Source: Winslowiella arboricola
Lineage (GTDB): Bacteria > Pseudomonadota > Gammaproteobacteria > Enterobacterales > Enterobacteriaceae
DNA: 64,000 bases
Assembly (NCBI RefSeq): GCF_025527015.1
Contig: NZ_JAODIM010000038.1
Location: forward strand, 62,001 to 126,000
Direction: 5' to 3'
How positions within the stretch are numbered: the first letter of the stretch is position 1; each line of letters begins with the position of its first letter. A model generated the notes under the pieces. That model had not been told where the DNA came from, ran no database searches, and saw only the letters and a program-made list of their open reading frames with translations. Both the position numbers and the translations under genes were made by a program. Below are positions 1 to 9,941 of the stretch, one piece after another.

Positions 1-1
1 G

Positions 2-307
2 GATGCGTTTCGTCCATTACTGGATGAGCATCTGCATGCGCCGGAAGAGACCGCCGTGGTTAAACAGGCCGATGCCCTTTGCGCTTATCTGAAGTGCCTG
101 GAAGAGCTGTCGGCGGGCAATAATGAGTTCCGTCAGGCTAAAGCTCGTCTGGAAAAGACCCTCGATCAGCGCCGCAGCCCGGAGATGGACTATTTTATTT
201 CGGTGTTTGTGCCGAGCTTTAACTTATCGCTGGATGAGATTAGCCAGGATACGCCGCCCGTGTTCTTAATTAAAACGGAAACAGCAGCGGTACCAACAAC
301 ACGCTAA
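2..307 (+). CDS. yfbR: 5'-deoxynucleotidase YfbR, C-terminal part
   Basis: The gene enters from the left edge, so only about 101 C-terminal codons are visible. The segment [13 protein letters not shown] followed by [20 protein letters not shown] is the C-terminus of YfbR, an HD-domain phosphohydrolase that dephosphorylates deoxyribonucleoside 5'-monophosphates in the cytosol. The catalytic HD residues lie upstream of the window. E. coli YfbR ends shortly after the SLDEISQD motif, from memory. Here the frame continues about 14 residues further and overlaps the 3' end of the convergent yfbS by 38 bp. Identity is confident; the tail could be lineage-specific. Confidence 0.88.
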   Translation, partial: DAFRPLLDEHLHAPEETAVVKQADALCAYLKCLEELSAGNNEFRQAKARLEKTLDQRRSPEMDYFISVFVPSFNLSLDEISQDTPPVFLIKTETAAVPTTR

Positions 308-2105
308 CCACCAGCACCAGCAGCGTAAAAGGCACGCCGATTTTAACGAAATCGCTAAAACGGTAGCCACCAGGTGCCATCACCAGCGTATTGACCGGCG
401 AGGATACCGGCGTCATAAAGGCGGCTGATGCGGCGATGGCAATAATCATGGTAAACGGATAAGGCGACAGCCCCATCTGATGCGCGGCGGCAATGCCAAT
501 GGGCGCCATCAGTACCGCCGTGGCGGTGTTGGAGATAAACAGCCCGATGGTGGCGCAGAGTACAAACAGACAGATCAGCATAATATGCGGCCCGCTGCCG
601 CCAGCAAACTCCATCAACCCCTGCACGATTAGCGCCACGCCGCCGGTTTTCTGCAACGCAATGGCAAACGGCATCATGCCGACAATCAACAGAATCCCCG
701 GCCAGTGGATAGCTCGCAGCGCGCTCTCCATATCGATACAGCGAAAGCGGCCCATCAGCAGACAGGCAATCAGCGCGGCAATCGGATTGGGAATCGACTC
801 TGTCAGCATCATCGCCACCATCAGCGCCAGGCAGAACAGCGCATGGGGCGCCTGACTGCTGGCTGGCGCCATATCGTCAACTTCCGCAGGCAGATTCAGC
901 ACAATAAAATCACGTTTCTGCTGCTGCAACTGCATAATCAGTTTCCAGTCGCCAATCACCAGCAAAATATCACCCAGTTCCAGCGTTTCATCGACCAGCG
1001 CACCGTCCAGCACCTCACCACGACGACGAATCCCCACCACGCTGACGCCATAACGGCTGCGAAATGCCAGTTCGCGCAAGGTTTTGCCTGGCAACTCCGA
1101 ATCCGGTATCAGCGAGACTTCGGCCATGCCGACATCGCGCGCGCGATCGGAAAAATAGTCACCGCGCAGCACCAGCGGCTCCAGCAGCTGTTCGCCGCAG
1201 AACTCGCGCAGATCGATATCGGCCGCTGACATATCAATCAGCAGCACATCGCGCGCACGGAACTCAGTGCTGCCGGTGACCGCCACCATCACCCGCCGGA
1301 ATTTATGCCAGCGCTCCAGCCCCACCACGTTGGCGCCGTAGCGCTCACGCAGCTGCAGATCGTCGAGGCGATGCCCGACCAGCGGTGAGCCAACACGAAT
1401 CGACAAACGGCGGGCGCGCCCGGTAAGCTTGTAATCACGGATCAGGTCACGGAAAGTGCGACGATGGCGGGCGGCACTTTGCTGATGCTGCTCCGAAGGC
1501 AGCACCAGCCACCAGCGCGCCACCAGCATATACGCCACTCCCAGCAGTAAAATCACCAGGCCAATCGGTGTAACGGCAAAAAAGCCAAAGCCTGGCAAAC
1601 CTTCGCGCTGCAGTTCGCTGTTCACCACCAGATTAGGCGGCGTCGCCACCAGCGTCATCATGCCGCTAATTAAACCAGCAAAGCTTAGCGGCATCATCAG
1701 GCGGCCTGGCGCGGTGCCCATTTTCACCGCCACGCTCAGCACCACCGGGATAAAAATCGCCACCACGCCGGTGGAACTCATAAACGCACCCAGACCGGAG
1801 ACGGTAAGCATCAGCAGGATCAGCATTTTACTTTCGCTGCTGCCCGCCATTTTTACCAGCCACTCCCCCATCTGCAATGCCACGCCGGTGCGCACCAGCC
1901 CCTCGCCAATCACAAACAGCGCAGCAATCAGAATCACATTGGGATCGCTAAAACCGGCGGTGGCTTCCTGCAGCGTCAGGGTGCCGCTCAGCACAAACAC
2001 AATGATCACCAGCAGCGCCACCACATCCATCCGCAACTTGCCGGTGACAAACAGGATGATGGTGACGATTAACAGCGCCAGTACCCAGATAAGTTGGTTA
2101 TTCAC
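270..2105 (-). CDS. yfbS: SLC13/DASS-type transporter with two TrkA-C domains
   Basis: A membrane protein of about 611 residues with the YfbS layout. Hydrophobic segments fill both halves. Two RCK_C/TrkA-C domains lie in between (roughly residues 205-290 and 300-385). Conserved transporter loops include [11 protein letters not shown] in the N-terminal half and [12 protein letters not shown] and [11 protein letters not shown] in the C-terminal half. The family contains sodium- or proton-coupled anion transporters; the YfbS substrate is unknown. I chose the GTG at 2105 because the E. coli protein begins at the equivalent residue (NxxLIWVL). The upstream ATG at 2120 is preceded by pyrimidines rather than a Shine-Dalgarno sequence. 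Its 3' end overlaps yfbR. Confidence 0.9.
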   Translation of the reverse strand: MNNQLIWVLALLIVTIILFVTGKLRMDVVALLVIIVFVLSGTLTLQEATAGFSDPNVILIAALFVIGEGLVRTGVALQMGEWLVKMAGSSESKMLILLMLTVSGLGAFMSSTGVVAIFIPVVLSVAVKMGTAPGRLMMPLSFAGLISGMMTLVATPPNLVVNSELQREGLPGFGFFAVTPIGLVILLLGVAYMLVARWWLVLPSEQHQQSAARHRRTFRDLIRDYKLTGRARRLSIRVGSPLVGHRLDDLQLRERYGANVVGLERWHKFRRVMVAVTGSTEFRARDVLLIDMSAADIDLREFCGEQLLEPLVLRGDYFSDRARDVGMAEVSLIPDSELPGKTLRELAFRSRYGVSVVGIRRRGEVLDGALVDETLELGDILLVIGDWKLIMQLQQQKRDFIVLNLPAEVDDMAPASSQAPHALFCLALMVAMMLTESIPNPIAALIACLLMGRFRCIDMESALRAIHWPGILLIVGMMPFAIALQKTGGVALIVQGLMEFAGGSGPHIMLICLFVLCATIGLFISNTATAVLMAPIGIAAAHQMGLSPYPFTMIIAIAASAAFMTPVSSPVNTLVMAPGGYRFSDFVKIGVPFTLLVLVVSVLLVPLLFPF

Positions 2106-2147
2106 TTCCGATCTCTGCATGGGGGAGGTTATGCAGAGGATGCCATA

Positions 2148-2175
2148 AAATTAACCCCGCTGGTGCGGGGTTAAA
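2148..2175 (-). terminator. Rho-independent terminator after yfbT
   Basis: A perfect 10-bp stem, TTAACCCCGC with GCGGGGTTAA, closes on the tetraloop TGGT (2151-2174). Read on the minus strand it is followed by TTTT within TTAATTTTATGG. It lies just beyond the yfbT stop and upstream of yfbS, so it separates the two transcription units. Confidence 0.8.
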
Positions 2176-2181
2176 TCATGG

Positions 2182-2841
2182 TTAGTGCTTGCGGTAGACA
2201 TCTACCGTGCCGTCAGCATTTTTATTGATAATCAGCTCTTCCAGCGACGCGAGCACCATATCAACATCTTCCAGACGCGGCGCGTTCGCCGGAGGGTTCA
2301 CCGCAATCACATGACTGCCGGCGGCCAGACCGGAGAGAATACCGGCGCCGGCATCTTCCACCACCACACACTCTTCCGGCTCCAGTTCCAGCAGTTGCGC
2401 ACCCAGCAGATAGGCATCCGGCTCCGGTTTACCACGCAGCACACGCTCAGCGGTAACAAACACTTCCGGCTCCGGCAATCCGGTAGCCGCGCGGCGCGCC
2501 GAGGCTACCGGCACTGAACCCGAGGTGACAATCGCCCACGGGATCGCCAGCTCATTCAGCGTCGCCAGCAGCTGCTGTGCACCCGGCAGCGCGACGATAC
2601 CGTCGGTATCTTCCGCTTCAATTTTTTCCAGTGCCAGAAACTCTTTCTGGATTTCGTCTTCAGACGCACCAGCCATAAAGTGACGCAGTGAGGTAATCGC
2701 CTGTTTACCATGGATAAAATTCAGAATCTCTGTGGCATCAATTCCGTGTCTTTTGCCCCAGTTGCTCCATGCGCGTTCGACAGCAGGTAATGAGTCAACC
2801 AGGGTGCCGTCTAAATCAAACAGAAAACCTTTACACTTCAC
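2182..2841 (-). CDS. yfbT: HAD-family sugar phosphatase YfbT/HxpA
   Basis: Haloacid-dehalogenase-type hydrolase of 219 residues. HAD motif I is FDLDGTLVDS near the N-terminus, motif II is the Ser in AIVTSGS (about 105), and motifs III/IV are the Lys in GKPEPDAY and VVEDAGAG. E. coli YfbT (HxpA) dephosphorylates small sugar phosphates and sugar-alcohol phosphates in the cytosol. I chose the GTG start at 2841 because GAAGGA lies at Shine-Dalgarno distance and the protein then begins VKCKGFLF, matching the family start. The longer reading frame to 2889 would overlap yfbU. It follows yfbU by 13 bp and is probably co-transcribed with it. Confidence 0.92.
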   Translation of the reverse strand: MKCKGFLFDLDGTLVDSLPAVERAWSNWGKRHGIDATEILNFIHGKQAITSLRHFMAGASEDEIQKEFLALEKIEAEDTDGIVALPGAQQLLATLNELAIPWAIVTSGSVPVASARRAATGLPEPEVFVTAERVLRGKPEPDAYLLGAQLLELEPEECVVVEDAGAGILSGLAAGSHVIAVNPPANAPRLEDVDMVLASLEELIINKNADGTVDVYRKH

Positions 2842-2854
2842 TTGCGTTTCCTTC

Positions 2855-3349
2855 TCAGGCGTTAATGATTTGCGCGATCTCGTTCGCACTCAGATGGTAC
2901 TGACGAGGACAAGTTTGCCATACCGTCAGCATACGGTGGTATTTTTCCCACATCGGGGTTTGCGCGTTAAAGCCATGGGTGCCGGAATCAAATTGGGTAT
3001 AACGCCCTTCGATACTGACCATAAAGCGCACATAGCCGAGATAGCGGGCTTCGGTCGCCGCATCAAAGCCGAGGAAAGCGAGACGCCGCTCTTCCAGCCC
3101 GCTGTTGTCTTTCAGATTGGTCCAGGAAACATGCATCGCGTGATGCATCTCCATAATACTGATAATGGTGCGACACACCTCTTCGCTCAGTTCACCGAAC
3201 TCGCGATCCAGCTCACGCATCTGCAAGCCGTAACCGCGCTCGACTATTGTCTGCTGGCGGCGATAGCGCTCACCATTGTCAGGATCGAGCATGGTCATCA
3301 TTTTGTACTGATTGGAGAGGATCAAACGCTGAGCATTGGTCATTTCCAT
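2855..3349 (-). CDS. yfbU: UPF0304 family protein YfbU
   Basis: Conserved 164-residue cytosolic protein of unknown molecular function, recognised by [18 protein letters not shown] at the N-terminus and [15 protein letters not shown] and [12 protein letters not shown] near the C-terminus. No catalytic motif is recognised. The start at 3349 follows AGGAG with good spacing; the open frame extends 21 codons further upstream without support. It heads the yfbU-yfbT pair. Confidence 0.92.
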   Translation of the reverse strand: MEMTNAQRLILSNQYKMMTMLDPDNGERYRRQQTIVERGYGLQMRELDREFGELSEEVCRTIISIMEMHHAMHVSWTNLKDNSGLEERRLAFLGFDAATEARYLGYVRFMVSIEGRYTQFDSGTHGFNAQTPMWEKYHRMLTVWQTCPRQYHLSANEIAQIINA

Positions 3350-3461
3350 TTTTAACTCCTGTGTCACCGCGGACAGTAGTAAATATAAAAGAGATGACCA
3401 AGGATCGCACAACGGAGAAAAACGCGGTATCGCAAGCCGATGCTTCTTTGATTTGGCACGG

Positions 3462-3491
3462 GGTTTCCACCTTTAATTAACGGTGGAAACC
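3462..3491. terminator. Stem-loop between yfbV and yfbU
   Basis: A perfect 10-bp inverted repeat, GGTTTCCACC with GGTGGAAACC, around the AT-rich loop TTTAATTAAC, just beyond the yfbV stop. Neither strand has a long T tract after it. It is a plausible 3'-end stabiliser or weak terminator of yfbV rather than a textbook terminator. Confidence 0.5.
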
Positions 3492-3502
3492 GCCGGTGCA
3501 AC

Positions 3503-3955
3503 TCAAAGATCGTCAAGAAAGGTTTTGTCGAGCTGCTTAAAAGCACGTTTCAGCACTTCAGCCAGCGACTGATAGGTGGGTTTGCCTTCGACCGGCGCAA
3601 TCGCCTGCCCGGCTTCCTGCAGTTTGCTGCGCACTTCATGGAACCAGTTCAGCAGAGCTGGCGGCAATGGCGTGACGGAACGTTTACCTAACCACCATAA
3701 GCCCTGCATCGGCAGGGTGCAGGCGAACAGCGCAGTCGCCACTGCCGGACCGAGCTGGCCGCCCAGCGCGATTTGCCAGGTCAGGGTAAACACCGCCAGC
3801 GCGGGCATAAAGCGAATCGCAAAGCGCGTCGCCCGGCTGACTCGGTTTTCCGGAAACATTGGCGCCAGGCGCTTATCGGCAGGCCATGTTTTCATATAGT
3901 GCTGCCCAAGCTGGAACACCTTGAACCAACTGACGGACTCGGATTGATTAGCCAT
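3503..3955 (-). CDS. yfbV: Inner-membrane protein YfbV (DUF412)
   Basis: A 150-residue protein matching YfbV. Two hydrophobic segments around residues 40-90 ([36 protein letters not shown]) are followed by a soluble tail ending [13 protein letters not shown]. coli YfbV has been linked to Ter macrodomain organisation; nothing in the sequence proves this. The ATG at 3955 is preceded by GAGG at proper spacing, whereas the upstream in-frame ATG at 3973 has none. It is divergent from ackA. Confidence 0.9.
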   Translation of the reverse strand: MANQSESVSWFKVFQLGQHYMKTWPADKRLAPMFPENRVSRATRFAIRFMPALAVFTLTWQIALGGQLGPAVATALFACTLPMQGLWWLGKRSVTPLPPALLNWFHEVRSKLQEAGQAIAPVEGKPTYQSLAEVLKRAFKQLDKTFLDDL

Positions 3956-4295
3956 GGCAAACCTCAACTTCATCGATAAAGTTTAAAAAAATCACGTAAC
4001 CAAACAACTTTACATTACACACTTCAAAATATTTTGTCTTTAAGAGTGACTGTCAGGTATTCTGAGCGCGAATTTTCGCACCCTGGATAGTGAGCAATCC
4101 ATGTCTGCAGATGGCAGAGCCATCATTAGTTAAGCCCGATTTCAAAAAAAATTGTAAAATCACCAAGTTTTTTTAACGGGACAGCCCCTCTTTTCCCGTC
4201 AATATGATTTTAATCATTAATCTACCAGCTTTCATGCGCTACGCTGATAGTCTGATCGAGTTTATTTTAGCCACTTTTAATCAATAGGTACTTCC
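3956..4295. other. Intergenic control region between yfbV and ackA
   Basis: A 340-bp AT-rich divergent region with no gene. It contains poly-A and poly-T runs (for example 4144-4150 and 4169-4175), an FNR-like dyad at 4204-4217, and the ackA ribosome-binding region. I could not fix the promoter positions with confidence. Confidence 0.55.
4204..4217. promoter_or_regulatory. Candidate FNR-type site upstream of ackA
   Basis: The dyad TGAT-TTTA-ATCA (4205-4216) matches the core of the FNR consensus TTGAT-N4-ATCAA except for the outermost bases. It lies about 90 bp upstream of the ackA start. Anaerobic control of acetate-forming genes makes this plausible, but AT-rich dyads arise by chance. Confidence 0.4.
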
Positions 4296-5498
4296 ATGTC
4301 GAGTAAGTTAGTACTGGTTCTGAACTGCGGTAGTTCATCCCTGAAATTTGCTATTCTCAACCCGGCAGACGGCGAAGAATATCTGTCTGGCCTTGCCGAA
4401 TGTTTCCACCTGCCTGAAGCACGTATCAAGTGGAAAATGGACGGCGCTAAACAAGAAGCGGCTCTGGGAGCGGGTGCAGCACATAGTGAAGCACTCAACT
4501 TCATGGTTAAAACTATTCTGGCACAAAAACCTGAGCTTTCTGCACAAATCGCTGCAATCGGTCATCGCATCGTTCACGGTGGCGAAAAACTGACACAATC
4601 GGTAGTGATTACTGACGCCGTGGTTCAGGGCATCAAAGACGCTTCTTCTTTTGCACCGCTGCACAACCCGGCGCATCTGATCGGTATCGACGAAGCGATG
4701 AAAAACTTCCCGCACCTCTCCGATAAGAATGTCGCAGTTTTTGATACGGCTTTCCATCAGACTATGCCGGAAGAGTCGTACCTTTACGCCCTGCCATACA
4801 AACTATACAAAGAACATGGCGTACGTCGCTACGGCGCACACGGCACCAGCCACTTCTATGTGTCACACGAAGCAGCCAAAATGCTCAACAAACCGATTGA
4901 AGAGCTGAACGTGATCACCTGCCACCTTGGCAACGGCGGTTCCGTTTCTGCCATTCGCAACGGCGTCTGTGTTGATACCTCAATGGGTCTGACGCCGCTG
5001 GAAGGTCTGGTAATGGGTACCCGCAGTGGCGATATCGATCCGGCGATTATCTTCTTCCTGCACGATACGCTGGGTATGAGCGTTGATGCGATCAACAAGC
5101 TGCTGACCAAAGAGTCTGGCTTGCTGGGTCTGACCGAAGTTACCAGCGACTGCCGCTATGTCGAAGATAACTACACCACAAAAGAAGACGCCAGACGTGC
5201 GATGGACGTATTCTGCCACCGTCTGGCAAAATATATCGGCTCTTATAGCGCACTGATGGAAGGCCGTCTTGATGCGGTAGTGTTTACCGGTGGTATTGGT
5301 GAGAACGCCGCGATGGTGCGTGAGCTGTCACTGGCGAAACTGGCGCTGCTGGGCTTCGACGTCGATCATGAACGTAACCTGGCCGCACGCTTTGGCAAAT
5401 CCGGCTTTATCAATAAAGAGGGCACCCGCCCGGCGGTGGTGATCCCAACCAACGAAGAGTTGGTCATCGCCCAGGACGCCGCGCGTCTGACTGCTTAA
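4296..5498 (+). CDS. ackA: Acetate kinase AckA
   Basis: A 400-residue enzyme converting acetyl phosphate and ADP to acetate and ATP in the cytosol, and the reverse. The N-terminal phosphate-binding signature [12 protein letters not shown] and the central [20 protein letters not shown] segment are diagnostic of the family, as is the C-terminal [11 protein letters not shown] nucleotide-binding motif. Length is normal. It is the first gene of the ackA-pta unit and is separated from pta by a 69-bp gap containing a stem-loop. Confidence 0.98.
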   Translation: MSSKLVLVLNCGSSSLKFAILNPADGEEYLSGLAECFHLPEARIKWKMDGAKQEAALGAGAAHSEALNFMVKTILAQKPELSAQIAAIGHRIVHGGEKLTQSVVITDAVVQGIKDASSFAPLHNPAHLIGIDEAMKNFPHLSDKNVAVFDTAFHQTMPEESYLYALPYKLYKEHGVRRYGAHGTSHFYVSHEAAKMLNKPIEELNVITCHLGNGGSVSAIRNGVCVDTSMGLTPLEGLVMGTRSGDIDPAIIFFLHDTLGMSVDAINKLLTKESGLLGLTEVTSDCRYVEDNYTTKEDARRAMDVFCHRLAKYIGSYSALMEGRLDAVVFTGGIGENAAMVRELSLAKLALLGFDVDHERNLAARFGKSGFINKEGTRPAVVIPTNEELVIAQDAARLTA

Positions 5499-5506
5499 TG
5501 CTTCTC

Positions 5507-5537
5507 CTCCGTCAGCCCAGGCTGACGGAGTTGTTTT
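5507..5537 (+). terminator. Intercistronic stem-loop between ackA and pta
   Basis: CTCCGTCAGCC (5507-5517) pairs perfectly with GGCTGACGGAG (5520-5530), followed by TTGTTTT. This resembles an intrinsic terminator placed inside the operon, so it could attenuate pta or stabilise the ackA message. It does not overlap the pta Shine-Dalgarno sequence (GAGAGG just upstream of 5568). Confidence 0.6.
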
Positions 5538-5567
5538 GAACACCACGCAACACCTGAGAGGTTAACC

Positions 5568-7712
5568 GTGTCACGTACTATTATGTTGATTCCAACCGGC
5601 ACCAGCGTCGGCCTGACCAGCGTCAGCCTTGGCGTTATCCGAGCTATGGAACGTAAAGGCGTTCGTCTCAGCGTCTTTAAACCTATCGCGCAGCCGCGCA
5701 CCGGTGGCAATGCCCCAGACCAGACCACCACCATTATCCGCCGCAACTCCTCTATCCCGGCAGCCGAACCGCTGCAGATGTCACGCGTGGAATCCCTGCT
5801 GGGTTCTAACCAGCAAGACGTGCTGATGGAAGAGATCATTGCCCGCTATCATGAAAATACTAAAGATGCGGAAGTGGTGCTGGTTGAAGGTTTAGTGCCA
5901 ACGCGCAAACATCAGTTCGCCAGCGCGCTGAACTATGAAATCGCCAAAACCCTGAATGCGGAAATTGTGTTTGTCACCGCACTGGGCAACGATTCGCCTG
6001 CGCAGCTGAAAGAGCGTATCGAACTGACGCAAAGCAGCTTCGGCGGCAGCAAAAACAAAAGTATCACCGGCGTAATCATCAACAAACTGAATGCTCCGGT
6101 CGACGAGCAGGGTCGTACCCGTCCTGACCTGTCAGAAATTTTTGATGACTCCAATAAAGCCAGCGTCGCCAATATCGATCCTAAGCAGCTGTTCGCCAAC
6201 AGCCCGCTGCCGATCCTCGGCTGCGTGCCATGGAGCTTTGAGCTGATTGCCACCCGCGCCATCGATATGTGCCGCCATCTGAATGCGCGCATTATCAATG
6301 AAGGGGATATCAATACCCGCCGCGTGAAATCCGTCACCTTCTGCGCACGTAGTATTCCGCATATGCTGGAACATTTCCGCCCGGGTTCACTGCTGGTGAC
6401 ATCTGCGGATCGTCCTGACGTGCTGGTTGCCGCCTGTCTGGCGGCGATGAACGGTGTGGAGATTGGCGCGATTCTGCTGACCGGCGGTTATGAAATTGAC
6501 GACCGTATTAATAAACTCTGTGAGCGCGCGTTCCAGACCGGTTTACCGGTATTTATGGTCAATACCAATACCTGGCAGACCTCACTGAGCCTGCAAAGCT
6601 TTAATCTGGAAGTGCCAAGCGACGACACCCAGCGTATTGAGCGCGTGCAGGAGTATGTTGCCAGCCATATCGATGCCGACTGGATCGAATCACTGACCGC
6701 CGCTTCCGAGCGCAGCCGCCGCCTGTCGCCGCCAGCCTTCCGCTACCAGCTGACCGAGCTGGCGCGTAAAGCCGGTAAACGTATCGTGCTGCCGGAAGGT
6801 GAAGAGCCGCGTACGGTGAAAGCCGCCGCGATCTGTGCGGAGCGAGGTATCGCCCACTGCGTGCTGCTGGGTAACCCGGAAGAAATTCAGCGTGTCGCCA
6901 CCCTGCAGGGTGTTGAGCTGGGTGTCGGCATTGATATCGTCGATCCGGAAGTGGTGCGTGAAAATTACGTTGCCCGCCTGGTCGAGCTGCGTAAGAGCAA
7001 AGGGATGACCGAAGTGGTTGCCCGTGAGCAGCTGGAAGATAACGTGGTGCTCGGCACCCTGATGCTGGAGCAGAGCGAAGTTGATGGCCTGGTGTCTGGC
7101 GCCATCCACACCACTGCCAACACCATCCGTCCACCACTGCAGCTGATCAAAACCGCACCAAACAGTTCACTGGTCTCTTCTGTGTTCTTTATGCTGCTGC
7201 CGGAACAGGTTCTGGTATATGGCGACTGCGCCATCAACCCGGATCCGACGTCTGAACAGCTGGCCGAGATCGCGATCCAGTCGGCTGATTCCGCCGCGGC
7301 ATTTGGTATCGATCCACGCGTGGCGATGATCTCTTACTCCACCGGTACCTCAGGCGCCGGTAGCGATGTGGAAAAAGTGCGTGAAGCCACGCGTATCGCG
7401 CAGGAAAAACGTCCTGACCTGGTCATTGACGGTCCGTTGCAGTATGACGCGGCGATTATGGCGGATGTCGCCAAATCAAAAGCGCCAGACTCACCGGTTG
7501 CCGGTCGTGCGACAGTGTTTATCTTCCCGGATCTCAACACCGGTAACACCACCTATAAAGCGGTGCAGCGCTCAGCGGATCTGATCTCAATTGGTCCGAT
7601 GTTGCAAGGTATGCGCAAACCGGTCAACGATCTGTCACGCGGTGCGCTGGTTGACGATATCGTCTATACCATCGCCCTGACGGCGATTCAGTCTGCCCAG
7701 GCTGAAGGCTAA
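5568..7712 (+). CDS. pta: Phosphate acetyltransferase Pta (long form)
   Basis: A 714-residue enzyme interconverting acetyl-CoA and acetyl phosphate. It has the long enterobacterial architecture: an N-terminal P-loop-like CobB/BioD domain ([17 protein letters not shown]), a central DRTGG domain (about 230-340), and a C-terminal PTA_PTB catalytic domain (about 390-710, with [14 protein letters not shown] and [10 protein letters not shown]). Translation starts at GTG 5568 after GAGAGG. With AckA it forms the overflow acetate pathway and sets the acetyl phosphate pool. Confidence 0.98.
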   Translation: MSRTIMLIPTGTSVGLTSVSLGVIRAMERKGVRLSVFKPIAQPRTGGNAPDQTTTIIRRNSSIPAAEPLQMSRVESLLGSNQQDVLMEEIIARYHENTKDAEVVLVEGLVPTRKHQFASALNYEIAKTLNAEIVFVTALGNDSPAQLKERIELTQSSFGGSKNKSITGVIINKLNAPVDEQGRTRPDLSEIFDDSNKASVANIDPKQLFANSPLPILGCVPWSFELIATRAIDMCRHLNARIINEGDINTRRVKSVTFCARSIPHMLEHFRPGSLLVTSADRPDVLVAACLAAMNGVEIGAILLTGGYEIDDRINKLCERAFQTGLPVFMVNTNTWQTSLSLQSFNLEVPSDDTQRIERVQEYVASHIDADWIESLTAASERSRRLSPPAFRYQLTELARKAGKRIVLPEGEEPRTVKAAAICAERGIAHCVLLGNPEEIQRVATLQGVELGVGIDIVDPEVVRENYVARLVELRKSKGMTEVVAREQLEDNVVLGTLMLEQSEVDGLVSGAIHTTANTIRPPLQLIKTAPNSSLVSSVFFMLLPEQVLVYGDCAINPDPTSEQLAEIAIQSADSAAAFGIDPRVAMISYSTGTSGAGSDVEKVREATRIAQEKRPDLVIDGPLQYDAAIMADVAKSKAPDSPVAGRATVFIFPDLNTGNTTYKAVQRSADLISIGPMLQGMRKPVNDLSRGALVDDIVYTIALTAIQSAQAEG

Positions 7713-7720
7713 GGTGTAAA

Positions 7721-7750
7721 AAAACCGCCTGCGGCGCCGCAGGCGGTTTT
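7721..7750. terminator. Bidirectional terminator after pta
   Basis: A perfect 30-bp palindrome with arms AAAACCGCCTGCGGC and GCCGCAGGCGGTTTT, giving A and T tracts on both sides. It sits between the pta stop and the convergent small gene ending at 7776, so it can end transcription from both directions. Confidence 0.9.
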
Positions 7751-7775
7751 ATCAGTCATTCCTGCCCTGGCTTAC

Positions 7776-7961
7776 TTACGCTTTATGATCGCTCTGCCCT
7801 AACTTACACATAGCTTTCGCCACCGGGTCAGGCATATTGTCACAAAGTTTAATACAGATTTCAGCAGCAATTGGCGGTAAAATCATACAGGCAAACGCAT
7901 TGCCGGTACTTGCCCATCCACTGATGCCAAACAGAGCTAGTGCAATTATTTTTCTGTTCAT
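7776..7961 (-). CDS. Small secreted four-cysteine peptide, copy 1
   Basis: A 61-codon gene with AAGGAG at ideal distance from ATG 7961. The product has a basic N-terminus (MNRK), a hydrophobic stretch and an A-F-A cleavage motif, predicting a 24-residue Sec signal peptide and a 37-residue mature peptide. Mature cysteines follow C-x10-C-x3-C-x11-C, so two disulfides could form in the periplasm or outside. The neighbouring gene at 8081-8266 has the same length, signal-peptide length and cysteine spacing, so the two are paralogues. I do not recognise the family. The AFAC junction lacks the Leu usual at -3 of a lipobox, so a lipoprotein is less likely. Confidence 0.75.
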   Translation of the reverse strand: MNRKIIALALFGISGWASTGNAFACMILPPIAAEICIKLCDNMPDPVAKAMCKLGQSDHKA

Positions 7962-8040
7962 ACTGTTTCTCCTTGGCTGATGTGAAAATTAAATAACAAA
8001 ACACTCATCATTATTATTAACGACATATAAAGCGCTCACA

Positions 8041-8073
8041 GAAAAAACCGATGCAAGGCAAGCCTTACATCGG
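8041..8073 (-). terminator. Rho-independent terminator after peptide copy 2
   Basis: Stem CCGATG-x-AAGG with CCTT-x-CATCGG around loop CAAG (8048-8073, one internal mismatch). On the minus strand it is followed by six T residues. It lies directly downstream of the stop of the 8081-8266 gene, so the two peptide genes are probably separate transcription units. Confidence 0.8.
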
Positions 8074-8080
8074 ATTTAAA

Positions 8081-8266
8081 TCAGTGCGTAACGGGTTTAT
8101 TACCCAGTTCACAAATAAAGCGGGACATATCTGACTTATTATACTTACAGTGTTCGTGGCAGTAATCTGCAGAGTAAGGCCAGGTAAGATTACATGCGTA
8201 AGCACTGCTGAGGCTGGTTACGCCTGCCATTAACATCAAAGACAGGCCGATAATTTTCTGTGTCAT
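8081..8266 (-). CDS. Small secreted four-cysteine peptide, copy 2
   Basis: A 61-codon gene starting at ATG 8266, preceded by AGGGA at usable spacing; in-frame codons further upstream lack one. The signal peptide MTQKIIGLSLMLMAG ends in A-Y-A, giving 24 residues of leader and 37 mature residues. Cysteine spacing C-x10-C-x3-C-x11-C is identical to copy 1 and the leaders align (M-x-x-K-I-I), while most other mature residues differ. This suggests duplication followed by divergence with the fold retained. It has its own terminator. Function unknown: secreted effector, periplasmic factor or bacteriocin-like peptide are all open. Confidence 0.75.
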   Translation of the reverse strand: MTQKIIGLSLMLMAGVTSLSSAYACNLTWPYSADYCHEHCKYNKSDMSRFICELGNKPVTH

Positions 8267-8482
8267 ATTTATCATCCCTATAATATTAAATATCGCTAAT
8301 TCCACACCCCCTACCAAACAACCTTAATCCTGCCTGTTAGCGCTGGCAATATCTGATTATTTTAAAAAGCGTATTGTTGATAAACGATTGAGCGAAAGGA
8401 AAGGCGTAATTTGATTAACACTATTCAGGATAATGATATTGCCCAACTTTATCCCTCCGCCGGAGGGATAAAGTATGCATTA

Positions 8483-9004
8483 TTAGTTTTGCTCTTTATT
8501 ACGGCTGAGCCATAATGCGAGCGCTTTCAGTGAATCCGGGGTAAATTCATCACAGCGGCTGGTAATCTCTTCCGGCGTCATCCAGAAAATCTCTTCCACT
8601 TCCTCTTCCTGCATTGCAAACGGGCCATGGGAAACACAACTAAATAACCCGCCCCAGACGCGACAATGGCTGTCTTCGAAATAGAACAGACCATGCTCGG
8701 CAAAAGGCACATCGGCAATGCCAAGCTCCTCTTCCGCTTCACGGCGTGCAGACTCCAGCAGCACTTCGCCACTCTGTACCACACCGCCAGCGGTGGCATC
8801 CAGCATTCCCGGCATAAAATCTTTGCTTTCGGTACGGCGCTGCACCAGTATTTTACCCATACCATCGTGAACCACGATGTAGGTCGCACGATGACGCAAA
8901 CATTGTGCACGCATCTGAGCCCGACTTGACTGGGCAATAACCTCGTTATCTTCGTTAACGATATCGACCCACTCTGTTCCGGCAGCCTGACTTTGCTCCA
9001 CCAT
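8483..9004 (-). CDS. yfcD: Nudix hydrolase YfcD
   Basis: A 173-residue Nudix protein of the IDI-like subgroup. The segment [18 protein letters not shown] precedes a Nudix box whose core is GGVVQSGE...REAEEELGI (about residues 75-98). The C-terminal part [10 protein letters not shown] matches YfcD. Members hydrolyse nucleoside-diphosphate-linked compounds; the substrate of YfcD is unsettled. I chose ATG 9004 ([16 protein letters not shown]), which has AAAGGG upstream. The frame to 9088 adds residues not seen in the family. It stands where E. coli has yfcC-yfcD-yfcE, but the flanking yfcC and yfcE are absent. Confidence 0.9.
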   Translation of the reverse strand: MVEQSQAAGTEWVDIVNEDNEVIAQSSRAQMRAQCLRHRATYIVVHDGMGKILVQRRTESKDFMPGMLDATAGGVVQSGEVLLESARREAEEELGIADVPFAEHGLFYFEDSHCRVWGGLFSCVSHGPFAMQEEEVEEIFWMTPEEITSRCDEFTPDSLKALALWLSRNKEQN

Positions 9005-9104
9005 CAGTAACCCTTTTCTGTTCTGCGCATTGTTGCGCGTATCGTTGTCGCAACCGCCTAAAATAATGGCTAATCTTTCCTGACGCAATATGCGATGTAC
9101 TGAG

Positions 9105-9794
<690 letters not shown>

Positions 9795-9941
9795 TTACCG
9801 AGTTTTAGCCCGGAAGGCAATCAGCATCTGGGTGAGTTTTCATCGGTTGCAACCAGCACAAACGCGCCTTTTAACCTGGGGTTAATTCCTCTATATTGCT
9901 GAAGAAAGAACCGTTAACGCCTGATTTTATTCGGAGTGAAT

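Noticed and set aside
8448..8472. Palindrome TTTATCCCTCCG/CGGAGGGATAAA downstream of yfcD considered as a terminator
   Set aside because: Strong 12-bp stem but no T tract on either strand and almost no loop; it may be a protein-binding dyad or processing hairpin, so it is not called a terminator.
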